From Tachypleus tridentatus (taxonomy: Eukaryota > Arthropoda > Merostomata > Xiphosura > Limulidae), in the NCBI RefSeq assembly GCF_004210375.1, contig NC_134830.1:60383576-60447575 (forward strand): a stretch of 64,000 bases of DNA, written 5' to 3'. Numbering within the stretch: position 1 is the stretch's first letter; each line of letters opens with the position of its first letter. The translations under genes were made by a program, and so were the position numbers. Below, in pieces: positions 10,021-22,549 of the stretch. The notes beneath the pieces were generated by a model. It did not search any database and was not told the origin of the DNA. It saw only the letters and a list, made by a program, of their open reading frames with translations.

Positions 10021-10762
10021 TTGATTTAGTTAACAAATTATAGACAAATACTTTTAGTTGAGCGATAAAATTCTAGTTAGACAAATTTTGCTTATTCTCG
10101 ATCTCCATTGAGAGTAAAGTGATCGGTAATGGCATTTAAACTGGTAATCTGTTCTGTAGGCATACAGTGTACGTTTTAGGCAGGATCATAGAAAACACAC
10201 TTGATTTTCTTAGATTACAACTAATATTCAGTAGCTACAAGCATGTTAGATTGTGTGTGTGTATATGGCTTAGTTCTGTATGTGTATTTACACGCACACA
10301 TATACGGAGAGAGGGGGAGGGGAAAGCAATGTGTATGTTACACATTACACAACACACATTACAGCGAAATTATTAAGTCCAAGATGGCTACTGTAATTTT
10401 ATGTTAAAAAGCGTTAATAGAAGGGAATGGAGATTTTAAGCCCCCTTCATAATTTTTTATTTCCAAACAAATTATTATACGTATTTTAAACTAGTATTGC
10501 GAACATTTATGTCGACACATACGTGGGATTTGGCGTGTCGTTTGTAAGTAAACAAAGTTAGGGGAACGTGTGAATAACTGGTATTTTCTGACATGATAAC
10601 TAACCTTTCTAATCTAATGAAATATATTTATGGTCTTAAAAACGCTTGCACGTCAAAGTTGACAGTGTAATTGACGACCAAGTTTTATTAGTTTTCAGCT
10701 TTACGTGTACGTTTATTGTATTTTTTTAAAGTTAATTACTTAACCATGATGCTGCCCTTATA
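10021..10762. other. Downstream flank of the elongase
   Basis: Probable 3' UTR followed by intergenic DNA. No canonical AATAAA is obvious in the first few hundred bases. A GT-rich tract lies near 10250-10275. Confidence 0.45.
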
Positions 10763-11032
10763 ATGGTGTTTCCCAAGGTGGGGAGGCATTGAAGTTTTTA
10801 GTGGGACCCGCAAGAAAATGGGCCTAAAACGAATATGCTGGATTACATTTAGATGAACAATAAACCAATAACAGATCGTGTTTAATTAATTAAATGATAC
10901 ATTATGTCCGAGGTGTTATGGCTTTTACTACGGCACTGTTTTAAAACACGCTAAAGTTGTAGGTCAGAGGGAGGCTGAACATTTTTTATTCACATTAAGG
11001 AAGTACCAGACTAAAGAGTTTAGTAACCACTG
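10763..11032. mobile_element. Possible nonautonomous hAT element
   Basis: The left end reads ATGGTGTTTCCCAAGGTGGG; the right end, reverse complemented, reads CAGTGGTTACTAAACTCTTT. Both resemble hAT termini. Flanks CCCTTATA and CCGTATA are only roughly alike, so the 8-bp duplication is uncertain. No transposase is present. Confidence 0.4.
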
Positions 11033-11686
11033 CCGTATAGTACTAATATTTCGTACGATAGTTTCTTAGTAACTTTGTAGCATATATATATTCGTACACA
11101 AACTTGTGTTGTTACAGTGTGATAACTGTTGTGGGGCATCGAAAGTGCAGAACTGCTATTGGTAGTACTGTTATAGTAATGTTATATATATACATTAGTG
11201 ATTTTAATTATTAAAAAAACTATGAGCTACTTCTATAAAGGGAATATCAAAGCTTAAATCATTTCGACCTTTTTCACTAAAGACAGACTTAGCTTCCTTA
11301 ACGCTCGAAATGTTCTAATATAATTTACGCATTTTCAATTGTATAATATTAAATAAAATGATGGTAACGTTAACTATTGATTCATGACTACTTGACTACT
11401 GGTAGAAGAATGTCTTGATGACTGAGAATCAAGTTAGATAATCAGTTTGAAGTTATAAATTCAAATGACTGAAAAGTCCAAGCCTGTATTCTTATATAAT
11501 AAAACATTAAAAGTATTGGTGTGTTCAGTTTTAACGTGCGACCAGTAGTCTGTATACTTTGAAAGGATCGCTTTGACGATGCCTGCACTTGTGTATTGAT
11601 TGTACGTGTTGTGATAATATGTTTTAACTTCGATACTAAAAATATATATTGCTAAATTAATGTGGTTTACATAGGCAAAATGCGCA
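11033..11686. other. Intergenic DNA, nothing recognised
   Basis: AT-rich, with short TA tracts near 11080 and 11185. Confidence 0.5.
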
Positions 11687-11886
11687 TGGGCGTCCGCAGA
11701 AGTTTTTCAGAGGGGCCAAGTTTTTCCCAGTGTCTGTGTGTGTGTGTGTGTAAAACGCAGTATGAAATTGTGAAGTGAAAAAAAAACAAATCGTATGCGT
11801 ATGCTGAATGAATAAAGAAAAAAATTGTGTTTTATACTTCCTGGGAGGGGCAAGTGCCCCTCTAAACCCCCTTCCGTGGACGCCCA
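11687..11886. mobile_element. 200-bp inverted-repeat element of unknown family
   Basis: Begins TGGGCGTCCGCAGAAG and ends GTGGACGCCCA. Read from the other side the end is TGGGCGTCCACGGAAG, so the terminal repeats match for about 16 bases with a few mismatches. Just inside, AGAGGGGCCAAG faces AGAGGGGCACTTG. A TG repeat lies in the middle. No clear target duplication is seen. Confidence 0.55.
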
Positions 11887-12999
11887 CAAACGTATGTATC
11901 TAAAGCAACAGAAAGGGTTTGGACGTATAAAAGTTATGTATTTTCCGTTTACTTTGTTTTTAACAACATACGCTACGAGTGGTTATAGGATAAATAACCT
12001 TCTAATTTTGCAGGTTATCAGTATAACGTGACTACTGTTGTATTTACGCTTTATTTCCAAAGAAAAATACTTAGTTGTGAAACTATGAGCAATAAAGAAA
12101 AGGCTTAGGTAAACAATTTATTCGTCCTGTGTTGCTGTTAAAAACTGTTTCACATGTATCCTTGTAACGAAGAGTTCCTTTGTTATTCTAAAATGTGTTT
12201 CCTTACAGGACCTCATAAAATAACGTAACTTTCTCACTGGAGTTTTTTTTTTTTTTGAGAAAATTGGGGAACGTAGTTCACCACTCACCACCAGCCAGTT
12301 TTGAATAGATCAAAGGGTGTGTGTCGCTAATACTATTAACTGTTTGGTTTGGTTGTTAATAAGCGTAAAGCTACACAGCGAGTTAATCATCTGTGATCTG
12401 CTCTCCATGTATCAATACGTTAGCGACGCACTAAAATAAAATATATTCGTTGTAGTATTTCGTACTATGATATAACTATTATTTTCAAAGCTTTAACTTT
12501 TTATTTCTTGCACAGACTGACTGCAACTAATTACATATTTTCGCTATGAGTTAGTAAGATGGGTTTGGGGTATCTGATTCGATATTATATAATCCACTAA
12601 GTGATAATTAACTGTCGAAAACACACCTAAAGTCCTTAGAAAATGCATTCAGAAAGCGCAAAGTACTGGTTATTTAAGCTTACGTCCCCTCGAGTCTGTA
12701 AATTTACAAACGTTACTAGAATTGGGTTTTAATATCTGTAATGGGTACAATACTGATAGCACATTGTGCAGCTCTTCGCTTAACAACAATAACAAAAACA
12801 AATTGAGCATAAAATATCCACTTTCCGCTCTAAGTTTCATGGGCCCCTTCTTGTTTTACAAATATGTTAATGTTCAAACTAAGCTCCTTTATTATTCCTA
12901 ATTAGTTTTATTGCTATCTGAAGGAAGTCCGTGCTAGATAAAAAAAACAAAGAATATTAGGACACTTTTTAAGTGAGGTATAAAAACACTCAACCAAAC
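11887..12999. other. Intergenic DNA with decayed SINE fragments
   Basis: 12268-12340 retains CACTCACCACCAGCC, and 12358-12430 retains TAAGCGTAAAGCTACACAG; both are weak minus-strand SINE traces. TATAAAA at 12980 lies 20 bp before the ATG at 13000. Confidence 0.4.
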
Positions 13000-13572
13000 A
13001 TGGCGTATCAAGGATTCCGATGGGAGACTAAAAACACGAAATTCGATATCGGATTCATTCTCAGCGACCCTGGAAACCCATTTCTAGTCTCTCATGATGG
13101 CCAGATGATTATTCGGGTATGTTTTAATTCCTCTCGCTACGGTGCTACGCCATATAGTTTGTTTTTTTTAATTTCGCGCAAAGCTACACAAGGGCTATTT
13201 GCGCTAACAATCCCTAATTTAGCAGTGTAAGACTAGAGGAAAGGCAGCTAGTCATCACCACCCACCGCCAATTCTTGGGCTGCTTTTTTACCAACGAATA
13301 GTGGGATTGACCGTCACATTATAACGCCCCCACGGCTAAAAGGGCGAGCATGTTTGGTGCGACAGGGATTCGGACCCGCGACCCTCAGATTACGAGTCGA
13401 ACGTCTTAACCAACCTGGCCATGCCGAACCTACGCCATATAGAGAGCCCACCCCACGTTACAGTTTGGTAGGAAGAGGTAAGATACACATGTTCCCTGGC
13501 CTTCATTGCAGAATCTACTGGAACCAACAACTGAGTGTTGAGAGACGGACAGAAACGGAGTTTAAGGTATAG
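13000..13572 (+). pseudogene. Unidentified 95-codon reading frame split by a SINE
   Basis: A frame opens with ATG at 13000 (MAYQGFRWETKNTKFDIGF) and runs 52 codons to 13157. There a SINE and one copy of a 13-bp target duplication interrupt it. The same frame resumes at 13443 and reaches TAG at 13570-13572, 43 codons later. Ignoring the insertion, the frame is uninterrupted. GC content is higher than in the flanks, as expected for coding DNA. The protein would be small and rich in aromatic and basic residues, with no signal peptide or membrane segment. I do not recognise the family. Strong donor-like sites (CGG/GTATGT at 13117, GAG/GTAAGA near 13475) leave a spliced structure possible. It may be a dead small gene, an exon or a relic of a mobile element. 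Confidence 0.4.
13158..13429 (-). repeat. Full-length tRNA-Thr-like SINE with 13-bp target duplication
   Basis: CTACGCCATATAG occurs at 13145-13157 and again at 13430-13442. Between them lies the SINE in minus orientation: T-rich tail, GCGCAAAGCTACACAAGGGC, body, and the tRNA-like head with ATTACGAGTCGAACG. The exact duplication implies a fairly young insertion. Confidence 0.92.
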
Positions 13573-14360
13573 CATTTGAGAAATAATAAACTTTGTTAAC
13601 GTGTTTTGTGCTATCTGAATATGAATGGTAGTAATCTGAAATGGTTCAGTATTTTTCCCTTGTCTGACTGACTTTTAGCGACATGATCTTAAATGATAAA
13701 CCAAAACAGTTCTAAACAAATTAAAGCTCAGGAGCCAAGAAGCTGCTTACAGACACAACATTTCTTGGTATTATTAATCAGAACCCATATTAAGACGGGC
13801 TATATATGCTATGCCCACCAACGTGTATCAAACCCCAATTTTTAGCGTTACGGGCCTTTAGACTCGCTGCGAATTGGATGGGGAGAGAAGGACTATATTA
13901 AACATTGTTATCCGTGCGTTTAGGCAATTTTGGCTTTGAGATATGCATTGTAACACAAATGAAATAAGCGAAGCTGGGTCACGTCTGAACGATGTTTTGC
14001 TCCAAGTACGACTCGTGTGCTTTGACTGGTTCTTAAAATTTCTCTAAGTAGTGTTCTAATCGGAAATTTCCTCCAACGTCCATAATGACACACTGTAGAA
14101 GCCCTGTGAAAGAATTATAACATTCATTTTAACCAATCAGAATTTTAACTTGTGTATTTTTATTTATGTTACGTATTATAATTTATCCCAGAGAAGCTAC
14201 CTATTTATTATGTCATGTATTCAAATTTCAAATATAATTTAATTGTAAATGTAACAAATTTATTATGTTTGCCAACAAGACTGATAACAAAATTTTGTTT
14301 CTTAATATAAATATATTCTAATATACAAACAACAATGCAATTTATAAAGGTTATTTCAAA
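13573..14360. other. Intergenic DNA
   Basis: Contains one SINE fragment (13796-13885). Nothing else is recognised. Confidence 0.5.
13796..13885 (-). repeat. tRNA-Val-like SINE fragment
   Basis: GGGCTATATATGCTATGCCCACC, then ATCAAACCCCAATTTTTAGCG and GGGCCTTTAGACT follow the minus-strand order of the family, with many changes. Confidence 0.45.
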
Positions 14361-14590
14361 TAGTGATATATATATATATATATATATCATGTACAATAGT
14401 TTTACAAACTTCCATATATATATATATATATCATGTACAATAGTTTTACAAACTTCCATATATATATATATATATATATCATGTACAATAGTTTTACAAA
14501 CTTCCATATATATATATATATATATCATGTACAATAGTTTTACAAACTTCCATATATATATATATCATGTACAATAGTTTTACAAACTTT
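14361..14590. repeat. TA-rich minisatellite, five copies
   Basis: Five copies of a 42-48-bp unit. Each has a TA tract of variable length followed by CATGTACAATAGTTTTACAA and ACTTCC. The non-TA part is nearly identical in all copies, so the array is recent; length varies only in the TA tract. Confidence 0.9.
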
Positions 14591-14616
14591 CAGACAATAC
14601 TGAGTCTTATGCCCGG

Positions 14617-14740
14617 GCTTCCCCCGCTTGTACAGCGGTATGTCTACGGAATTACAACACTAAAATCAGAGGTTCGATACGCCTCGATGGGCTCAGCAGA
14701 TAACCCTATGTGGCTTTGCTATAAGAAAACACACACACAC
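14617..14740 (+). repeat. tRNA-Val-like SINE, subfamily A, with 12-bp target duplication
   Basis: Flanked by TCTTATGCCCGG (14605-14616 and 14741-14752). Head GTACAGCGGTATGTCTACGG, box B GGTTCGATACG, and body ending GCTATAAGAAAACACACAC. Confidence 0.88.
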
Positions 14741-15016
14741 TCTTATGCCCGGTATAGAACCGAATATTTTATCGACGAGAAAATTTATTCCGAATTGATA
14801 TTGTAAAGCTAGCGCCGTCTTTCCTCGGCTGGCTTCACATCAGTTACAAGCTGACTTGTTCCAGCTAAGGTATTTAATGTCCTCGTAGAAATAATAACGT
14901 CTGAAATAATTCACTAAAGTTGAACGGTTTGTAATGTTCCAAATCTATAAACGTTAATCACAATAATAGCTTACGATTTTTATAGTATACTTACGGTAGC
15001 TGACCAACAGTGATAA

Positions 15017-15110
15017 GCCCGGCATGGACAGGTAGTTAAGGCACTTGACTTAATCCTCGTCACACCAAACATGCTTGCCCTTTTAGCCGTCTGGGCGTTA
15101 TAATGTTACT
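15017..15110 (+). repeat. tRNA-Thr-like SINE, 3' truncated
   Basis: Head GCCCGGCATGGACAGG, then CACACCAAACATGCTTGCCC and GGGCGTTATAATGTTAC, after which similarity stops. Confidence 0.75.
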
Positions 15111-15509
15111 GATCTGTCTCTTGGCACATCGGTTTTATATATCAAGCATGCGAGGTACTCGAGCGTGCAATAATGTTCAAAAACACGTAAACCACATACT
15201 GTTGATTCTTGCTCTCGAGAAGCTTCTACAAATTTAGAGAACAAGCGAGACTTGCGCAGTACACAATCAACAATATACGTCACATGCATAAAAAGCTTTA
15301 CTGAAACAAACCTAGGTGTTGAAATAAATGTATAACAGTAGCTATGTTACAAATAGGAGGAGAGATTTTAGAAGTGCACATGAGAATGAAACATTTGATA
15401 AAATACACATTAAACGGGTTATGCTAAAGAGGTTAATCTTATTATTACACAAAACGTTAAAGTGCTGTACATGTTTGACATTCTTATCACATACATCTAG
15501 CTCCTTGCT
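15111..15509. other. Intergenic DNA, nothing recognised
   Basis: Short overlapping frames on both strands with no family resemblance. Confidence 0.45.
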
Positions 15510-15633
15510 TGCCTCCCCAGTGGCACAGCGGCATGTCTACAAACTCGCATTGCTAAAATCGAGTTTCGGTACCCGTGGTGGGCAGAGCACAAATAGCCCA
15601 TTGTGTTGCTTTGTGCTTAATTCTAAACAAACC
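15510..15633 (+). repeat. tRNA-Val-like SINE, subfamily B
   Basis: CCCAGTGGCACAGCGGCATG, GAGTTTCGGTACCCGTGG, GGGCAGAGCACA and TTGCTTTGTGCTTAATTC. It differs from subfamily A in body and tail (AAACAAACC); compare 62340 and 42366. Confidence 0.8.
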
Positions 15634-15852
15634 TTCTTGCTATTATTCTTTAATATTTTTTGCTCTACGAGAAACACAGTATTAAAAATATACCACCAGC
15701 ATTGTAATCCACTTTCGGATTGTCAAATACCTCATAATTTTTAAGTGCGACATACAATAATTATACCAATGAAATAAGTTACAGTGACGACTGGCTAATA
15801 TTCTGTATGATTAACTTGTAGTTTTCAAGTACAGTATATACAGTATAGTGAA

Positions 15853-15978
15853 TGTGTTTGTGTGTTTGTCTTATAGCAAAGCCACATCGGGCTATCTGCT
15901 GAGCCCACCGACGGGAATTGAACCCCTGATTTTAGCGTTGTAAATCCGTAGACTTACCGCTGTACTGGCAGGGGGCAC
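15853..15978 (-). repeat. tRNA-Val-like SINE, subfamily A, with 9-bp target duplication
   Basis: TATAGTGAA flanks it at 15844-15852 and 15979-15987. The minus strand carries the intact head with TTTACAACGCTAAAATCAG and box B. Confidence 0.85.
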
Positions 15979-15987
15979 TATAGTGAA

Positions 15988-16477
15988 AATGGAGCGAAGT
16001 CTACGACTGGCTAATATTCTTTGTGAATAAAACTCAAGCGTCAACTGTTTCTAAGGCCAAAGATTTCTGTTTTATCAGCTTATCTTCCACTCGAGTGGAC
16101 TCTTTCAATACATGAGCTACATATATCTTATACAGTTATATTTATGTATATTTAACGCGTGACGTGGATGACATTTGCATTAGAACATCGCGGACTTTGT
16201 CTTACTCTAATTACGTCTTGACAAGTTTAGTAAAGTGGCCTTTTGTGCACGATTGGTGATAAAGAAATTGAGATAAGTCTGCGCTGATTTGTACCATATC
16301 CCGTTGACAAAATTCCAAAAAGTGCACTCATGAGACGAAAAACAGTTAAAATTTAGCTAGATATATATTCTAGTTTATTACCATTTGGTGTCGTATGTTA
16401 CGATCAATACGTCTTATATGACTTTAGTACAGAATCACCTAATAGTCCATGATTGTTTATTGTAGTACAGCAAACAG
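15988..16477. other. Intergenic DNA, nothing recognised
   Basis: No gene or repeat is visible. Confidence 0.5.
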
Positions 16478-16700
16478 CCTAGTGTAACTTAGTGGTTAAT
16501 GTGCCGGGTTGTGAACCCGAAGGTTCGTAGTTCGTATCCTGTGTCGCTTGTCGACCTGAGTATGTCGAACAATAAACTGCATCCTTTAAGGAAAGCAACG
16601 GGAAATCATCGTTATTTCCTATGGCATACAGTGAGTTGTGAGTCATTGTGTTTGAAATTGGCTTATAAATCGTTATAAGAACAGTATGACCCATTAGCCT
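16478..16700 (+). repeat. tRNA-His-like sequence, probable third SINE family
   Basis: Box A-like TAACTTAGTGGTTAATG and a GGGTT-GTG-AACCC anticodon arm with His anticodon GTG are followed by a box B-like AGTTCGTATCC. No good acceptor stem is seen, and a non-tRNA body follows (GTCGACCTGAGTATGTCG). Only one copy is in the window, so the family status is inferred from the head. Confidence 0.45.
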
Positions 16701-17461
16701 TCGTTGTCTTATATACAGATGTATAGTAAGCTACGATCCATATGCCTCATTGCTATAAGAGCAATATGTCCCACTAGCCTAAATTACCTTATGTATCGTC
16801 GACGTACAAAATAATCAATAACTGTGCCACTTATGTATGTAACCGTGTAATACACTATGACCCAATAATGCCTTGTATCCTAGGAATATATCAGTCCACA
16901 CATAAATTTACCATCAGATACACGTTACGTTAAGCACCAGTTAGCGAAGCTAATTATTTTGAAAATATTAAGCATCGAGGATTCCTGATGTAAAGTTGGT
17001 GGCATTCAGTAGTGGGTGGAAGAACTGTGTACGAATCACAGACCAGGATTACTTAAGGTGGTGTTTTTTGTAATAATATAATATGTCCTTGAATTTTTTG
17101 AACATTAGGTTGCGGCTACAAACAGTATGATGACACCTCGTTACAAGCGTACATTTATACATAACGATCTTGTCCAGTTAAAACAGTAACACATTTTTAG
17201 TATAAGAAAAGTAGATGTGTTAGAAATATAGGGTGAATATTTGACGAGTGCATATAAGATTTCGTTAAATCCATTCTGATACGAACCGCTCAATATTTTT
17301 ATCTTTCATAGAATAGCCTAGACATTAGAGTAAGTTTGTTTGTTAGTCAAATAGCGAAGCATCTCTGTATTTAACTTCAACCTTTTTTGTTTAGACTGAC
17401 CAAATCTTCTTCAGGTAAGAACAGTGGATTTAGATTTTAATTCAAGCTTAAAAATTGTTTA
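16701..17461. other. Intergenic DNA
   Basis: No gene is seen. Two loosely similar phrases (TATGACCCATTAGCC near 16686 and TATGTCCCACTAGCC near 16765) suggest a short old duplication. Confidence 0.4.
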
Positions 17462-17830
17462 TCTGTTTGTTTCAGATAATCGCGCAAAGCTACACAAGGG
17501 TTACGTGTCAGACATTTTTACATTCCCCGAAAGGGGGCCGAAGACTGCCCGAGGAGTCGTATGTTTTAACCACCAACACCAATATGCAATAGTGTGTTGT
17601 GTGTCAGTCAGTCAGTATACACTAAAATGACGTCATATAAGTGACGCTTTACGTTACAATTTGTACTGTCGTGTTGTCAGAGAACGTGCGCATGACATGA
17701 ATAAGAGGAAGAATTATGAACTCTGTAGGTCACAACACAGCATGACATATGAACTGTACAAGCAAGAAATTAAAATATTTCTTACTCTTAACTTTAGTTT
17801 TATTCGCTCTTGAAACAGAACAGTTTCGGG
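17462..17830. repeat. Unclassified repeat with tRNA-like part, copy A
   Basis: Starts with a SINE-like tail (CGCGCAAAGCTACACAAGGG). It then shares TTTTAACCACC, CAATAGTGTG, GTGCGCATG, CATGAAT and AAGAATTATG, plus the stretch to TTTAGTTT, with 19912-20170 in the same order and orientation. The part near 17540-17590 has a tRNA-like layout on the minus strand. Confidence 0.55.
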
Positions 17831-18248
17831 GACCCTACGGAAGTACATCTAGTTTGAACTGATAGACTGAAGCGAAGACAGTTTCTTAACGGAGCCCATA
17901 ACCAACACTTCTGCTATTCTAATCGAACTATTACTCTCATAACACACACGCGTATATGGTTTCAAAATGCAGGGCGCGATTTTGCAGTACCTGGTTTATC
18001 CAGCCCGTGTTTGCTTCTAACTCAATAATGTAAAGTGTTTAATACACTGAAAAAATATATACATATGATAAAAACTAAACATTTTACTTATAAAAGGTCA
18101 TATGTAACACATGCGACACACTTGTGTTTAATAACAACAAAAGGTTAAAGGGGAAATACTAGATCGTATATCACAAAACAATAAACGTCATTAGACGTGA
18201 TAAGAAAAGTAAAATCACGTTTCGTTACAGCCTAATGTTTGTTTACTT
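17831..18248. other. Intergenic DNA, nothing recognised
   Basis: AT-rich; no repeat or gene is visible. Confidence 0.45.
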
Positions 18249-18486
18249 GTTGAATTTCGTACAAAGCTAGTACTGGAGAACTCTAACCGTCCCGCATTTT
18301 AAAGTGATATACAAGAAAAAAGACAGCTAGTCGACTACCACCTGCCGCATACTCTTGGCTACCCTTTACTTACGTTAAGTGTAACTGCAAATAGTACCTA
18401 CAGCTAAATGAGCGGCGACGGGACTCGAACCGGCGGCCCGCAGATTATGAGTTCAGTACCCTAACCACTAGCGCGTGCCAGACCCC
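18249..18486 (-). repeat. Diverged tRNA-Thr-like SINE
   Basis: TGAATTTCGTACAAAGCTAG, then CGACTACCACCTGCCGC, GACGGGACTCGAACC and CTAACCACTAGCGCGTGCC. Order and spacing are right, but the body is strongly altered. Confidence 0.6.
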
Positions 18487-19164
18487 CACAGCCTAACGAT
18501 TAGTCTCACTTCAATACTGACTGTAAAACATAAGGGTGTATATTAATAGCTTTGGAGAAGAAATTCATATCGTGAACGTTTTTAGTTATTGAAATGACTG
18601 ACACAAGAACAGAATTCAACATTTTCTGAAAATCGCCTCATCCTATAAAAATCCGAGCCTTTGTATACATCAGACATTCCTTGTTACTTTGACATCAGTG
18701 AGATAAATTGTTGAACACGCCATTAGCTATCTCTCTCTATCATGAAGATCAATGTTTGATAGTTACCACTACACACACATATCGCGTACAAACGTACACA
18801 GTTCTCCTTACAAGACCTTGGTGATTAAAACAAAAAAAACACGAACAATTCCGCTCTACAACTATAGATCATTATTCAATCCTCCTACGCATTTCAACGT
18901 GCAAGAAACAGTTGCCTACGAAAATTATTTAATTTTTCTTCATAAAAAAGTGACGTTTATACTACTACCACAGCGTCTTTTTTTAAAATATTCGTTTAAT
19001 TCTAAGATCCACGATTTTGTGATGTTCTAAACAAGTTCTATAACACACAAGAAATGCGGGTAAGGTAGAATTATTTATATTAATAGTTTAAAATTTTAAT
19101 TTGTTTGGGTATTTCTTGAAAATATTAAACAACCAAATGTATCAAATAAATTAAAAACTGGTCT
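18487..19164. other. Intergenic DNA, nothing recognised
   Basis: A 92-codon frame (18752-19030) looks like chance translation of AT-rich DNA. Confidence 0.45.
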
Positions 19165-19438
19165 GGCTCGGCATGGCCAGATGGTTACGGCGCTCGACTC
19201 GTAATCCGAGGATCGCAGGTTTGAATCCTCATCACACCAAACATGCTCGCCCTTTCAGCCGTGGGGGCGTTATAATGTTACGGTCAATCCCCGCTATTCG
19301 TTGGTAAAAGAGTAGCCCAAGAGTTGGCGGTGGGTGGTGATGAGTAGCTTCCTTCCCTCTACTCTCACACTGCTAAATTAGGGGCGGCTAGCGCAGATAA
19401 CCCTTGAATAGCTTTGCGGGAAATTCAAAACAAACAAA
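19165..19438 (+). repeat. Full-length tRNA-Thr-like SINE
   Basis: The head GGCTCGGCATGGCCAGATGG carries an anticodon-like CTCGTAA loop and box B GGTTTGAATCC. The complete body and an AAACAAAG tail follow. Flanks share only CTGGTCT, so the target duplication is weak. Confidence 0.9.
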
Positions 19439-19911
19439 GCTGGTCTAACGAACACTTGGTAGGTGTCACTATTTACAGAAAACAAGCAGTAACTGATAAA
19501 ACAAGTTGAGATGCCGCGATATTCTAAGTTGTATTACGTTCTCTCACAATGGTTTTACATTTTGTTTCTCCATAACAAGTTTTATTCATAAATCGTTAAA
19601 CTTGGAAACAATAAAGGGAGAAAAGGTTCATATGATGCCTTAATGTTTATAACATACTTTAAAAGCTCTAATTCAAAGTTACGTTTAAATAAATTCAACA
19701 TACTTTTACAATAACTACAGGTAGGTTACCTTCATTCGAACTATAAATATAATTTTCAACTTAGAACTTTGTACTAGAAAATATGTGTAGGAAACAACAA
19801 CTGAAAAAATCAATAAAACTTAAGTTATACTTCTTATAAGTTTATGTATAACAATATTTATTACAAAGTTATTATAATTTAAAACTCTTAACGAACTTGT
19901 AGTGAAAGAAA
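19439..19911. other. Intergenic DNA, nothing recognised
   Basis: AT-rich DNA without a clear repeat. Confidence 0.45.
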
Positions 19912-20170
19912 TTTCCACAAAAGGGAGTCCAAGGCCAATTGAAGGGATCAACTGTTTTAACCACTTGCACCACTATACAATAGTGTGTAAAGTGTCAGTA
20001 GACACATAAGGGACGCTTAACATTCTAATTTCTACTGTTGTGGCATGTGTAATGCGTGCGCATGCCATGAATCAGGCGAAGAATTATGCACTCTGCTGGC
20101 TACAATACAGTATGATATATGAACCTCTAAAGCGAGAAATAAAAATATTTGTTACCCTTAGTTTCAGTTT
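19912..20170. repeat. Unclassified repeat, copy B
   Basis: Second copy of the 17462-17830 repeat, without its SINE-like start. It ends about 20 bp before the hAT transposon. Confidence 0.55.
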
Positions 20171-20543
20171 CAAAGGTCACATTGAGTAGTCTAGATTCGG
20201 GGTTCCCATACTTTTTGGACCTGCGAAGCTTCACATCAGAAAGAAAAAACATTCCGGAGCCTTAATAAGATAAATACACTAAATGTAGAAACAATCGGTC
20301 ACTAGCACCAAATAAAGTTTACTTCAAGCTTTTAGAATATAAATTTATTAAAAATACCAGTTATTTAAAGAAACATTTTTATTTCTACTTGTTCAACAAT
20401 TTCTGCTAACAAAATTTATATCAGTAAAAGTACAGTGTACTTATTTATTTATTAATGACTCGGGTGGGCTTGCTTTTGTTCACAAAGTAATTCAATATTT
20501 GGAGTTATGGTTGTTACCTGTAAGTGCAAATCATTTTCAGTAT

Positions 20544-22330
<1,787 letters not shown>

Positions 22331-22549
22331 TACTATGCATAAATGAAACTCTATTAAAGAAAAAAACTGATTTTAACATCCCAAGTCTGACGCCAACCTT
22401 AATCACTCTGTTCCCGAATTATACAACTATTTTTTTTTCACATCTACATGAGCACTAACCCTTGCTAACAAACTGGTGGAGTGTTCATGTTATTTGCCAC
22501 CAAGGTATTGCCATAACGTATCGTAATGACATTGTAACTTCTCAAAAAT
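22331..22549. other. hAT-derived or flanking DNA before the LINE
   Basis: Lies between the last recognisable hAT codons and the LINE. It includes the direct repeat at 22395-22500. Confidence 0.4.
22395..22500 (+). repeat. Direct repeat, left copy
   Basis: Shares ATTATACAA, ACATCTACATGAGCACTA, CCCTTGCTAACAAA and GTGTTCATGTTATTT with 26195-26290, with a few mismatches and small gaps. Confidence 0.75.

Noticed and set aside
12980..12986. TATAAAA as a promoter for the 13000 frame
   Set aside because: It is only 20 bp before the ATG, which leaves almost no 5' UTR, and such words are frequent in AT-rich DNA.
14335..14577. 80-codon and 108-codon frames over the TA minisatellite
   Set aside because: They are translations of TA and minisatellite units (runs of Ile-Tyr), not genes.
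16478..16550. Functional tRNA-His gene
   Set aside because: The acceptor stem does not pair and the D and T arms are degraded; a SINE-like body follows. The same reasoning rejects all the other tRNA-like heads.
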